In this document: positions 1 through 7,072 of the stretch, one piece after another
How the letters are laid out: every line of letters starts with the position of its first letter
Position numbering within the stretch: the stretch's first letter is position 1
Assembly: GCA_026002045.1 (NCBI GenBank)
Contig: BOAV01000072.1
Span: forward strand, 1 to 12,473
Source of the DNA: Spirochaetia bacterium
GTDB lineage: Bacteria > Spirochaetota > Spirochaetia > Treponematales > Breznakiellaceae
Reading direction: 5' to 3'
DNA length: 12,473 bases
Made by a program: the position numbers and the translations under genes
Notes under the pieces: generated by a model
Told to the model about the DNA's origin: nothing
Database searches by the model: none
What the model saw: only the letters and a program-made list of their open reading frames with translations

Positions 1-30
1 GTAAATAACTGTTTGGTGTTTATAAGCAAC

Positions 31-70
31 ATGGTAACATACCCCTTTTCATTTGAAAGTACGTTACCAT
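31..70. repeat. Imperfect inverted repeat upstream of the SDR gene
   Basis: The arms ATGGTAACATAC (31-42) and GTACGTTACCAT (59-70) are inverted copies matching at 11 of 12 positions around a 16-nt centre. A run of T follows at 74-80. It may be a terminator for a gene left of the window, or an operator for the SDR gene whose -10 box starts 34 bp later. The sequence alone does not decide between these. Confidence 0.5.
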
Positions 71-104
71 AAATTTTTTTCTATGTCAACACGAAAAAAA
101 GATA

Positions 105-110
105 TATAGT
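105..110 (+). promoter_or_regulatory. -10 box of a predicted leaderless SDR transcript
   Basis: TATAGT lies exactly 6 nt before the ATG at 117, so transcription should begin at or next to the A of the start codon. No Shine-Dalgarno sequence is present in the preceding A-rich stretch, and no convincing -35 box is seen 17 bp upstream. Confidence 0.45.
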
Positions 111-116
111 ATAACT

Positions 117-872
117 ATGGAAAAAATATTTGCGGGCAAAAATGCCCTGGTAATCGGCGGCAGTGGGGGCATCGGCAGGGTGGTTGCGCTGGGCCTTGCG
201 GAACGGGGCGCCCGGATCGTTCTGCACGGCGGATCTTCGCAGGAGCGGCTGGACAGCGCCCTGAAACTGGTTTCGGTGGCGGGGGCCGAATGTACGGGCT
301 TTTTGTACCCGGTGGACAGCGCCGGGCCGGATATTGCAGCGACGGAAATATTGTCACGGGCGCGGGAGCTTTTGGATGGAGCTTTCCCCAATATTCTGGT
401 CTGCGCCTGGGGGCCCTTCAAACAGGGGAACATCGAGGATATGGGCCCGGAGGATTGGCGGTATTTAATCGAAAATAACCTGACTTTTCCGGGAATACTG
501 GTTTCATCATGTTTAGGGGATATGATGGACAAGCGATGGGGGCGGATTCTGCTCTTTGGGGGGACAAACACCGACACTATCCGGGGTTTTAAGACCACCG
601 CCGTTTATTCCGCGGCAAAGACCGCCCTGGGGGCGCTGGCAAAGTCCGTTGCCCGGTCCGCCGGGCCCCTGGGGGTGACCTGTAACGTGATCTGCCCCGG
701 ACTTACGGATACGGAATACTCAAGCGAGGCGCTTCGGGCCTATAACCGGGAGCGGAGTCCCGGCGGGGAAGTCCTTAAACCGGAGGATATTGCAAAAATC
801 GCCCTGGGGATTCTGGAAAATTTCCCGGTTAACGGCGGAATCATCCCGGTTGATCGGGGTTTGGCCCTCTGA
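117..872 (+). CDS. SDR family NAD(P)-dependent oxidoreductase
   Basis: This 251-aa protein has the length and order of a classical short-chain dehydrogenase/reductase. A glycine-rich nucleotide-binding loop GGSGGIGR is at residues 14-21, an NN motif sits in the ENNLTFPG segment, the catalytic YSAAK is at 164-168 (Tyr164, Lys168), and the C-terminal half carries the usual NVICPG stretch. The family uses NAD(P)H to reduce or oxidise carbonyl/alcohol groups in the cytosol; the substrate cannot be read from the sequence. The catalytic serine, normally about 13 residues before the tyrosine, is not evident: the segment reads FGGTNTDTIRG, with threonines and an asparagine there. The ATG has no Shine-Dalgarno sequence but follows a TATAGT -10 box by 6 nt. 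It converges with the M20 peptidase gene with 104 bp between stops. A FabG-like role is possible but not shown. Confidence 0.88.
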   Translation: MEKIFAGKNALVIGGSGGIGRVVALGLAERGARIVLHGGSSQERLDSALKLVSVAGAECTGFLYPVDSAGPDIAATEILSRARELLDGAFPNILVCAWGPFKQGNIEDMGPEDWRYLIENNLTFPGILVSSCLGDMMDKRWGRILLFGGTNTDTIRGFKTTAVYSAAKTALGALAKSVARSAGPLGVTCNVICPGLTDTEYSSEALRAYNRERSPGGEVLKPEDIAKIALGILENFPVNGGIIPVDRGLAL

Positions 873-976
873 TCGGTTTGACGGTGTTAACAGGCGGCGA
901 GGCAATGAACGCTTTCCTGAACCTGCACACAAAGACTCCGGAAAAAATCGCCAAAACCGCGCCGACTTGCCGGCCC

Positions 977-2212
977 CTATAGCATTAGCAGCGCCATCAC
1001 CTTCGCGTCCCCCAAAATATTTCCGATGATCGCGTATTCATTTGGCTGATGGGCGGTGTCGTTGATGCGGCACCAGACTGCGGAATCAATGCCCTCGTTG
1101 CGGAGGTAGGCCCCCACGGTGCCGCCGCCGATGCCGATGGGCTTGGTCTTGACGCCGTAGACTTCCGCAGCGCTTTGGGAGATGAGTTTTATCAGCGGGG
1201 CGTCTACGGAGGTTGGTTTGGATTCCATGCACTGGGGCGTGGTGCAGGTGATAGTAACCTTGTACCTGGCTTCCACTTCCGCCTTGATGCGGTCGATTTC
1301 CGCCAGCACGGTTTTGACCGGGTAGCGGGGGAGGATGCGCATGTCCATGCAGAACACGTCCTCGCCGGGGATGGTGTTGATGTTGGGGACATTGGCCTCT
1401 TTTTTCGTGGGCTGAAAGGTAGAATAGTCGGGCTCGAAAAGCGGATCGTGATCGGAGAATTTTTCCGAGAGCCCGTAGTAGAGCCGCACCGCCAGGTCCG
1501 CCCCGGCGAGGTGGGCGTTGGCCCCCTGGTCGGGCCGGGAGCCGTGGGCCTGGAGCCCGTGGGTGACGAACCGCGCCCAGACCAGGTTCTTCTCGGCAAT
1601 CTCGATGCTGGCCCCTTCACTGTCCCCGCCGTCGGGGATGAGTACCATGTCGTCCCTGCGAAAAAGCTCGGGGTGATTTTTAATGAGCCAAGCGATACCG
1701 TAGGCACTGCCGTTTTCTTCGTCTGCGGCGAACAACAGCTTTACTGTGCGGGATGGGAGGATCCCCTGCTTGACAAGGGACAGGGCCGCCAGCACCGAAG
1801 ATGTAAGCCCCTGCTGGTTATCCTCCACCCCCCGGCCGATAAGGCGCCGGCCCAGGGGGCCGTCATCTTTTTGAATGACCTGCCAGGGATCGCTTTTCCA
1901 GAGACTTGCCTCCCCCGGCGGCACCACGTCGATGTGGCTCATGATCCAGAGCCGTTTTGTATCGGCCTTCCCCGGAATGGTTGCCACAAGACTGGGGCGG
2001 ACCCCGCCCTTTGCGCGGGAGTCCGGGGCGTCGTAGCGTTCAAGTTGGGCGATGCCATGGGCTTTAAGCCACCCTTCCAGAAACACGCACTTGTCCAGTT
2101 CACCCTCCCCGCCGGCATCGGGGGATATGGCGGGCCGCTTGCACAGCTCCGTTTCCAGTTCAACGAGAAGGGGAACGCTGTTATCAATAAACTTAAAAAT
2201 TTTATCTTTCAT
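977..2212 (-). CDS. M20 family metallopeptidase (zinc-dependent hydrolase)
   Basis: This 411-aa protein carries the complete M20 metal-site pattern in order: SHIDVVPPG (His93, Asp95), RGVEDNQQG (bridging Asp131), ADEENGSAYG (Glu165 general base, Glu166 ligand), IPDGGDSEG (Asp194) and NDTAHQPNEY (His388). The THGLQAHGSRP segment (217-227) fits the inserted dimerisation domain. Family members hydrolyse small peptides or N-acylated amino acids with two zinc ions. It has no signal peptide, so it should be cytosolic. The exact substrate is open; dipeptidase, ArgE/DapE-like or carboxypeptidase are all possible. The ATG has a GAGG Shine-Dalgarno sequence 8 nt upstream. galE lies upstream in the same direction, but 131 bp with a large inverted repeat separates them, so co-transcription is uncertain. 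Confidence 0.92.
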   Translation of the reverse strand: MKDKIFKFIDNSVPLLVELETELCKRPAISPDAGGEGELDKCVFLEGWLKAHGIAQLERYDAPDSRAKGGVRPSLVATIPGKADTKRLWIMSHIDVVPPGEASLWKSDPWQVIQKDDGPLGRRLIGRGVEDNQQGLTSSVLAALSLVKQGILPSRTVKLLFAADEENGSAYGIAWLIKNHPELFRRDDMVLIPDGGDSEGASIEIAEKNLVWARFVTHGLQAHGSRPDQGANAHLAGADLAVRLYYGLSEKFSDHDPLFEPDYSTFQPTKKEANVPNINTIPGEDVFCMDMRILPRYPVKTVLAEIDRIKAEVEARYKVTITCTTPQCMESKPTSVDAPLIKLISQSAAEVYGVKTKPIGIGGGTVGAYLRNEGIDSAVWCRINDTAHQPNEYAIIGNILGDAKVMALLML

Positions 2213-2250
2213 TTTTTATACCTCGTAATTATTTAGAATTAAGAAGATCA

Positions 2251-2330
2251 ACCACAGAGGACACAGAGAATATTAAAAATTTTTAATCTTCCTCTGTGAA
2301 CTCTGTGTCCTTCTCTGTGCTCTCTGTGGT
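2251..2330. repeat. CTCTGTG-type inverted repeat between galE and the M20 gene
   Basis: Left arm ACCACAGAGGACACAGAGAA (2251-2270) pairs with the right arm at 2311-2330, 18 of 20 positions. Inside lie a perfect 16-bp palindrome ATTAAAAATTTTTAAT (2272-2287) and a further CTCTGTG-rich stretch (2291-2310). The structure could fold in RNA of either strand and may attenuate or terminate galE transcription. Similar ACCACAGAGG/ACACAGAG words recur between genes in many bacteria, so this is probably a dispersed repeat rather than a gene-specific site. Confidence 0.75.
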
Positions 2331-2343
2331 TACTCTTCCGCTT

Positions 2344-3357
2344 CTATTGCTTGTTGTACACATCCCAGCTGGTTTTGATGAGCGTCTCCATATCGGAATG
2401 TTTGGCGGTCCAGCCTAAAAGTTCATGGGCAAGCCCCGATGACGCGGTGAGCTTCGCGGGGTCGCCGGGGCGGCGGCCTACGGTTTTTGCGGGGATGGGC
2501 TTGCCGCTCACCTTCCGGGCGGTTTCGAGGACCTCAAGGACGGAGCTGCCGGTTTCGCTGCCCAGGTTGAGGGAAAGGCTCTTCCCGGTGCGGCTGATGT
2601 AATCCAGGGCCGCCGCGTGGCCCGTTGAGAGGTCGCTCACATGGACATAGTCCCGGATGCAGGTACCGTCCGGCGTGTCGTAGTCGTCCCCGAAAACCTG
2701 CACTTCCTTGCGTATGCCGATCGCAGCTTCCATGATGATGGGGATGAGGTTTGCGGGGTTCTGCTCAAGCCCGGCGAGGCGACCCTTTACGTCGTAGCCC
2801 GCCGCATTGAAGTAGCGCAGGGCTGCAAAATGTATCCCTTTAAGCTTATCGTACCAGCCCAAAAACCTTTCGATTTCCAGCTTGGTAAAGCCGTAGTAGT
2901 TTTCCGGGTTGGTGGGATGCTTCTCGTCGATGGGGAGGTACTGGGGCTCCCCGTAAACCGCCGCGCTGGAGGAAAAGACGATGTTCCTGATCCCCGTCTC
3001 CGCCGCCGCATTGAGGATATTCATTGTCCCGCTGATGTTGTTCACCGAGTATTTTTCCGGCCTCACCATGGATTCCCCGGCTGCCTTGGAGGCCGCCAGA
3101 TGAACGAGGGCATCGAAGGGCGCGCCCGCTTTGCCCCCGGCGCTACCCACAATGGAGTCCGGCTTGCCCGATGCGGCCCGCAGCAGCCCCGCATAGTCCA
3201 GGATGTCCCCGTGGATAAAACGAGCCTCGGGAAAAAGGTTCCCCCTGAGGCCGCTTGAAAGGTTATCAAACACCGTCACCCGGTGTCCCTGATCCAGAAA
3301 TTCCCGGGCCACATGGCTTCCAATATAGCCGGCTCCGCCAATTATCAAAATATTCAT
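2344..3357 (-). CDS. galE: UDP-glucose 4-epimerase
   Basis: This protein of 337 aa (from the ATG at 3357) interconverts UDP-glucose and UDP-galactose, feeding surface polysaccharide or galactose metabolism in the cytosol. It is an extended SDR with the NAD loop GGAGYIGS at 7-14, HLAASKAAGES (86-96), the serine segment FSSSAAVYG and the catalytic Tyr155/Lys159 in YYGFTK. RYFNAAG and RDYVHVSDL are typical of GalE. Residues about 63-80 form a Gly/Ala/Ser-rich insertion absent from the usual GalE layout. An in-frame TTG six codons earlier (3375) is a less likely start because the Rossmann strand begins at the ATG. There is no Shine-Dalgarno sequence; TATACT lies 6 nt before the ATG, suggesting a leaderless mRNA. 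It is divergent from trxA. Confidence 0.93.
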   Translation of the reverse strand: MNILIIGGAGYIGSHVAREFLDQGHRVTVFDNLSSGLRGNLFPEARFIHGDILDYAGLLRAASGKPDSIVGSAGGKAGAPFDALVHLAASKAAGESMVRPEKYSVNNISGTMNILNAAAETGIRNIVFSSSAAVYGEPQYLPIDEKHPTNPENYYGFTKLEIERFLGWYDKLKGIHFAALRYFNAAGYDVKGRLAGLEQNPANLIPIIMEAAIGIRKEVQVFGDDYDTPDGTCIRDYVHVSDLSTGHAAALDYISRTGKSLSLNLGSETGSSVLEVLETARKVSGKPIPAKTVGRRPGDPAKLTASSGLAHELLGWTAKHSDMETLIKTSWDVYNKQ

Positions 3358-3363
3358 AGGGTA

Positions 3364-3369
3364 AGTATA
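3364..3369 (-). promoter_or_regulatory. -10 box of a predicted leaderless galE transcript
   Basis: On the minus strand TATACT is separated by exactly 6 nt from the galE ATG at 3357. The -35 region 17 bp upstream (TATAAA) is a poor match. The -10 sequence and spacing are identical to those of the divergent trxA gene. Confidence 0.5.
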
Positions 3370-3472
3370 AAACAAAGGGAAGTTTTTTTATAGAGCATAA
3401 ACTGCTTGACAGCCTGGGTTGCCGGTTGTTCAGTTTTTATGGTTAAAAAAAATTGTCCCGTACCATGCAATA

Positions 3473-3501
3473 TTGAGAAAATCCTCATTCCGCATTATAC
3501 T
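3473..3501 (+). promoter_or_regulatory. trxA promoter, predicted leaderless
   Basis: TTGAGA (3473-3478), a 17-bp spacer and TATACT (3496-3501) form a good sigma-70-type promoter. With 6 nt from the -10 box to the ATG, the expected transcription start is the A at 3508, the first base of trxA. No Shine-Dalgarno sequence exists. Confidence 0.7.
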
Positions 3502-3507
3502 TAAATT

Positions 3508-3831
3508 ATGAGTAACGGAATAACCATCACGAAGGATAATTTTGAAGCCGAGGTACTTCAGTCGCCAATCCCGGTTTTGATTGATTTTTGGGCCGACTGG
3601 TGCGGACCCTGCAAAATGATAGGCCCCTTCATCGATCAGCTTGCGGAAGAATATGCAGGCCGCATCAAGATCGGTAAGGTAAATGTGGATGAGCAGGGGG
3701 ATATCGCGGGTAAACATGGCATCGTGTCGATCCCCACCCTGATCATCTACAAGGACGGTCGGCCGGTTCAGCAAAAAGTCGGCGCCGCCCCCAAGCGCGA
3801 TATTGAAGCCCTGTTTAAGGACTTTGTTTAG
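3508..3831 (+). CDS. trxA: Thioredoxin
   Basis: This 107-aa protein is of standard thioredoxin length with the active site WCGPC at residues 31-35 inside FWADWCGPCK, the conserved buried Asp26, and the cis-proline loop SIPT followed by the IIYKDG strand. It reduces protein disulfides in the cytosol and is recycled by thioredoxin reductase, which is not in this window. There is no signal peptide, so it is not an exported variant. The start is fixed by a promoter whose predicted start site coincides with the ATG. The stop codon lies within the left arm of a 17-bp hairpin that also faces the end of the convergent lipoprotein gene. Confidence 0.95.
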   Translation: MSNGITITKDNFEAEVLQSPIPVLIDFWADWCGPCKMIGPFIDQLAEEYAGRIKIGKVNVDEQGDIAGKHGIVSIPTLIIYKDGRPVQQKVGAAPKRDIEALFKDFV

Positions 3832-3863
3832 CGATCGAAGGCTTAGGCTTTCGATCGCTAAAC
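3826..3863. terminator. Putative bidirectional hairpin between trxA and the lipoprotein gene
   Basis: The arms GTTTAGCGATCGAAGGC (3826-3842) and its inverted copy at 3847-3863 match at 16 of 17 positions around the 4-nt loop TTAG. The trxA stop codon TAG is inside the left arm, and the convergent lipoprotein stop is 10 bp beyond the right arm. Neither side has a real T-tract, so if it terminates it does so atypically; it may instead block 3'-exonucleases on both mRNAs. Confidence 0.65.
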
Positions 3864-3873
3864 TATAGGCAAA

Positions 3874-4890
3874 TTATTCGAACCGCCTCGGATTGTTTGA
3901 CTCTCCCGGTGTTACACCGCTGTTGGCAGTAATGTACCAGTTTGCGGCGCTGTTGGTGTCGGAGACAGTCTCGTCACGGGAAATACTCCGGGTTAGGGAT
4001 GTCTTGATATTGGCGCTGCTGACAGCATCCTGCGGGCCGGGAATACCGCCGTCCGCAGCGATCCAGGCGTTCTGTTTATGCAGTAAATCCGCCGCCGCAA
4101 TAAAGTAATCCTTGGACCATTGGGCATCGGATTTTTCACTTATCATCACCGCATCAATAACCTTATCATCCTGATCCATAAAATAAACGACATCCGTTTT
4201 ATGCAAGAGTTTGCCTGTTCCCGGTACCCAGAAATCACGGGCATCCGCAAGAGCGTCAGTCCCCCCGGACAGGCCCAGATTATCCCCTGTTTCGTTTGTC
4301 GCTCCTACGTCCCCATCAAGGGTACGCAGGTGGATAACAATATATTCCCCTGCGGCAACCTCTACCGGCGGAAATTCAAAGACCTCCGGATTTTTGGTAT
4401 TCCCTGTTATAAAGAGGCGGAGAGCTCCCAAATTTCCCGCTTCCAGGGTCTTAAATTCCACGAATTCTGACTTGGGTTTTGAATATTCGGTCCGTAGTTC
4501 CGTAATGAGCAGCTTGGGCATATTGTCATTCCGCGCCCGGAAAGGAACCAGCACGTTCAGGGTATTTCCCGCAGCGTCCTCCACCAGAAGATCCGCCGTG
4601 ATAGGTTCCCCCGCACTGAGGGCTTCCTCCAGGACGACATTCACCATGGCCCCGGCGCTTATGGATTTCACAGCTACGACCGGTTCAAGATTCAGGGAAA
4701 CGACCTGCACCGCATGGGAAAACTGAAAGCTGATTTCCCGGGAAGAAACCGCCTTACTGGACAGGAACACCGGCGCCTCCGAACCGGAACCCAGTACCTG
4801 CGGTATCGATCCCGAATCCCCGGTAGAACAGGAAACGAAAAAACAGACCAGGGCGAATGCCCCCCCAAGAACCTTAAAAAATCTTTTCAT
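3874..4890 (-). CDS. Lipoprotein with lamin-tail-like domain
   Basis: The start is the ATG at 4890, preceded by a GGAGG Shine-Dalgarno sequence with 5-nt spacing; a longer in-frame extension lacks such support. The 338-aa product begins with MKRFF, a hydrophobic stretch and the lipobox FFVSC, so Cys21 should be lipidated and the protein anchored to a membrane, probably surface or periplasmic. Residues about 40-118 look like an Ig-like beta domain. Residues about 126-334 resemble a lamin tail domain: LLITELRTEYSKPKSEFVEF, a middle strand DVVYFMDQDDKVIDAV, and an end with SLTRS, DTNSAANW and TPGESNNP. Such domains occur in secreted bacterial proteins and nucleases, but no nuclease motif is visible. 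It converges on trxA and diverges from the 142-aa gene. The ligand is unknown. Confidence 0.8.
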   Translation of the reverse strand: MKRFFKVLGGAFALVCFFVSCSTGDSGSIPQVLGSGSEAPVFLSSKAVSSREISFQFSHAVQVVSLNLEPVVAVKSISAGAMVNVVLEEALSAGEPITADLLVEDAAGNTLNVLVPFRARNDNMPKLLITELRTEYSKPKSEFVEFKTLEAGNLGALRLFITGNTKNPEVFEFPPVEVAAGEYIVIHLRTLDGDVGATNETGDNLGLSGGTDALADARDFWVPGTGKLLHKTDVVYFMDQDDKVIDAVMISEKSDAQWSKDYFIAAADLLHKQNAWIAADGGIPGPQDAVSSANIKTSLTRSISRDETVSDTNSAANWYITANSGVTPGESNNPRRFE

Positions 4891-5026
4891 AAAAACCTCC
4901 AATGTAACTTGGTAATGATTGACTATGCGATCATACAACCGCACCCTATATAGGGCACTGACTGGCGGTTTTGCTTGCATCGGAACGCACTTTTTTTAAA
5001 ATTTTTTTTAAGTTATCCTTATTTTG
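4891..5026. promoter_or_regulatory. Divergent intergenic region with palindrome
   Basis: This holds the start signals of the lipoprotein gene (-) and the 142-aa gene (+). On the minus strand TATGAT (4935-4930) is a plausible -10 box leaving a leader of about 33 nt with GGAGG. On the plus strand TATCCT (5014-5019) lies 7 nt before the ATG at 5027. A perfect 12-bp palindrome CCCTATATAGGG sits at 4944-4955. T-runs occur at 4991-4997 and 5002-5009. No -35 box is convincing on either strand. Confidence 0.4.
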
Positions 5027-5455
5027 ATGGGCAGCGTACAAACAATCAGGCTGGAACTCCGTTCTCCCCTCTTTTATCAGGCGGATTCGGGGCTTGTTCC
5101 TTTTCAATACGAAATTGATACCGGGGAGCTTCTCTTCTGTTTTGACCTTGATCCGGTCCAAAGCCGGAGCATCGAACCTGATCCCGTGACATTATTGGGG
5201 CCCCTGGTCTTTGCGGGAAGGCTTGAGAGATCCCCGGTGCAGCAGCAAAGTAAGTCACGGCGGCTGGAATTGCCTGCGGGGATTTACCTCTTTGCCCAGG
5301 AACGGAATACCCTGGATAGAAATGAGTTTATTGAGATGGCGATTGAAGTACAAAAAGACGGCCTTTGGGAACGGCTTAGGCCTGCGGACAGACTCTATCT
5401 AAGGTATTTGTTTGAGGACGGAAGGACGGTCACCCAGGTTTTCAGGCCCTACTGA
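5027..5455 (+). CDS. Conserved-looking hypothetical protein, 142 aa
   Basis: I do not recognise a family. The soluble protein starts MGSVQTIRLELRSPLFYQ and alternates hydrophobic and polar residues as in beta-strands. An aromatic, Leu-rich C-terminal half contains LPAGIYLFAQERN and RLYLRYLFEDGRTVTQVF. No signal peptide, membrane segment or catalytic motif is seen. Coding character is supported by GC-rich third positions and by neat placement between divergent and convergent neighbours. The ATG at 5027 is chosen over the adjacent TTG at 5024. No Shine-Dalgarno sequence is present; TATCCT is 7 nt upstream. The last 7 bp overlap the end of the convergent DUF2259-like gene, which argues against a terminator between them. 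Confidence 0.65.
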   Translation: MGSVQTIRLELRSPLFYQADSGLVPFQYEIDTGELLFCFDLDPVQSRSIEPDPVTLLGPLVFAGRLERSPVQQQSKSRRLELPAGIYLFAQERNTLDRNEFIEMAIEVQKDGLWERLRPADRLYLRYLFEDGRTVTQVFRPY

Positions 5456-6153
5456 TGCAATGCTTCCACCATGTAACGGATATCGTAACCATCGTCGGTC
5501 TGTATCTTCATTTCGATCACAAAGATCACCGAACCGTCATTGGGGGCGATCACGACCTTTTTGATTTTATAGGACGCGACAAGTGCCCGCTTTATTTGGG
5601 GGTTGCCTACCATATAGGTTTTCCGGTCTCCGTTCCGGGTAACCCGGTCCAGGGTGATATGAAAGGAAGATCTCAGATTATTTCCGGAGCCTTCCACAAG
5701 GGGCATAAGGCTTGCCTTATAGGAATTTCCCGCTTCAAAATCCCGAAATTCGATGGTTTCCCCCTGGCCGATTACCTCGTTGGTGTCCAGGGATATATAC
5801 AGGGGCTGGCCTTGAAGGAGAAAATTTATCCTGTACCGTTCTGCCAGGGCAGCATTCCGGGCAATGAGCCGGTAAAAGGCGCTGGAACCATCGCTGCCGG
5901 AAATCACCGGACTGTTATGGGTAAAGGCAATCCGGCCCCCGTTGACAAAATCATTCCGGGGAACATCAACTACAAATAACTCCGCCCAGGGCCTCAAAGT
6001 TCCGGACTGTACCCCGTACTGAGAAAACATATATGTTCTGCCATCGGGAGAGAAACCAAGATCTACAAAAGACGCCATATCCCCAGCCCAGAGGGTAGAA
6101 GCGCACAAAACCAGGGCACAGGCGATTAAAAAACAGGTCTTTTTTGATACCAT
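5449..6153 (-). CDS. Predicted secreted protein, DUF2259-like
   Basis: The 234-aa product begins with a signal peptide (MVSKK, a hydrophobic core, then STLWA with likely cleavage before GDMASF), so it should be exported. The mature N-terminus ASFVDLGFSPDGRTYMFSQY followed by PWAELFVVDV matches what I recall of the DUF2259 secreted family, which is common in spirochaetes and has no known function. The WD-like 'FSPDG' phrase suggests a beta-propeller-like or beta-sandwich fold. The ATG at 6153 is fixed by GAGGA 7 nt upstream. The promoter predicts a leader of only about 12 nt made almost entirely of the Shine-Dalgarno region. The family assignment is from memory of motif similarity and is the less certain part. 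Confidence 0.72.
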   Translation of the reverse strand: MVSKKTCFLIACALVLCASTLWAGDMASFVDLGFSPDGRTYMFSQYGVQSGTLRPWAELFVVDVPRNDFVNGGRIAFTHNSPVISGSDGSSAFYRLIARNAALAERYRINFLLQGQPLYISLDTNEVIGQGETIEFRDFEAGNSYKASLMPLVEGSGNNLRSSFHITLDRVTRNGDRKTYMVGNPQIKRALVASYKIKKVVIAPNDGSVIFVIEMKIQTDDGYDIRYMVEALHQ

Positions 6154-6171
6154 AGGAGTCTCCTCTATTCT

Positions 6172-6200
6172 ATTATACAAATATCGGAATATGATGATAA
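6172..6200 (-). promoter_or_regulatory. Promoter of the DUF2259-like gene
   Basis: On the minus strand TTATCA (6200-6195), a 17-bp spacer and a perfect TATAAT (6177-6172) predict a start near 6165, directly at the GAGGAG Shine-Dalgarno region. Its -35 box is only 3 bp from the -35 box of the opposite promoter. Confidence 0.75.
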
Positions 6201-6203
6201 GTC

Positions 6204-6232
6204 TTGAGGAAATCTTCTCTTCGGGCTATGCT
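6204..6232 (+). promoter_or_regulatory. Promoter of the membrane-protein gene, predicted leaderless
   Basis: TTGAGG (6204-6209), a 17-bp spacer and TATGCT (6227-6232) are followed after 6 nt by the GTG start at 6239. The predicted transcription start is therefore the G of GTG. No Shine-Dalgarno sequence is present. Confidence 0.65.
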
Positions 6233-6238
6233 TGAATC

Positions 6239-7072
6239 GTGACTTTATCGGACAGGAATACCTTTTTAAAGGCGGAAATTCTCATCGCCGCTTTGTTTTT
6301 TATCTTCCTTGCCGTTGTATTTGCCGTTATTATCCCCACCTATCCCGCCGCTGTGGAAGAAACCATCCGGCGTTCACCGGGCATTATCCAGAATCTCATC
6401 GGCCGTTTTCTGGAACCAAGCGTTTATGCCCCCTTCGTATCAATAGCGGCGGCGGTGAGCTATGCCTTTGTTACCCTCATCCTGATCTACTATTTTTTTG
6501 AAAAAACCCAGGCCCCGGAAATTCTGTTTTTCACTCTTTTTGTACTTTCTTTCTCTTTTGAAGGGATGCGGATCATGGTACCCCTGCAAAAGATCCATGA
6601 AACCCCCGCTCTGTACCTCTTGATGAGTTCCCGGGTGCTGCTCTTCGGCAGGTTTTTCGGTATCTTTTCCCTCTTTGCAGCCAGTGTTTATGCAGCGGGA
6701 CTTGAAATGCAGAAACAGCAGAACATCGTCATGATAATTGCCCTTATCACCCTGGTCATTACCCTGGGGGTGCCCATTGATGTCCTTACCTGGGACACCA
6801 GTTATTGCACGATCAACGGCTACACCGCCCTGTTCCGCATGGTCGAGGCAGGGGTGCTGCTTATCACCATGCTCAGTTTTTTTATTTCCGCCCATTCCCG
6901 TGGTTCCAGTGAGTACATCCTTATCGGCGTCGGTTCCTTTCTGGTTTTTCTGGGCAGAAATCTCCTCCTTACCGCTGACACCTGGGCCGCTCCCTTACCG
7001 GGGCTCCTGGCCCTTATTACAGGCACCTGGTTCATCTGCACCCGCTTACACAAAGTATATCTGTGGCTGTAA
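6239..7072 (+). CDS. Polytopic membrane protein with about eight helices
   Basis: This 277-aa protein is mostly hydrophobic, with likely membrane helices near residues 13-33, 64-87, 96-113, 130-154, 161-182, 199-217, 225-245 and 253-270. No transporter, kinase or protease motif is recognised. Conserved-looking polar features in loops include FEGMRI, VLTWDTSYC and GRNLLLTADTW. The GTG start at 6239 is supported by the promoter placing the transcript start there. Its stop TAA is immediately followed by the stop of the convergent kinase-like gene with no base between. Function unknown; an 8-helix sensory or lipid-related membrane module is only a guess. Confidence 0.75.
   Translation: MTLSDRNTFLKAEILIAALFFIFLAVVFAVIIPTYPAAVEETIRRSPGIIQNLIGRFLEPSVYAPFVSIAAAVSYAFVTLILIYYFFEKTQAPEILFFTLFVLSFSFEGMRIMVPLQKIHETPALYLLMSSRVLLFGRFFGIFSLFAASVYAAGLEMQKQQNIVMIIALITLVITLGVPIDVLTWDTSYCTINGYTALFRMVEAGVLLITMLSFFISAHSRGSSEYILIGVGSFLVFLGRNLLLTADTWAAPLPGLLALITGTWFICTRLHKVYLWL

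Noticed and set aside
1049..2236. Long open frame on the plus strand (395 codons)
   Set aside because: It lies opposite the M20 gene, whose complete metal-site motifs are on the minus strand; the plus translation is a Gly/Pro/Arg-rich codon-bias shadow.
2641..3258. 205-codon plus-strand frame
   Set aside because: It is antisense to galE and has no domain or ribosome site.
3406..3411. Perfect TTGACA on the plus strand before trxA
   Set aside because: No -10 box is found 16-19 bp downstream; the TTGAGA/TATACT promoter nearer the gene is better.
5455..5979. 174-codon plus-strand frame
   Set aside because: It is antisense to the DUF2259-like gene, which has a signal peptide, Shine-Dalgarno sequence and promoter.
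6154..6165. Palindrome AGGAGACTCCT over the Shine-Dalgarno sequence
   Set aside because: The loop would be too small for a stable hairpin, so a regulatory role was not claimed.
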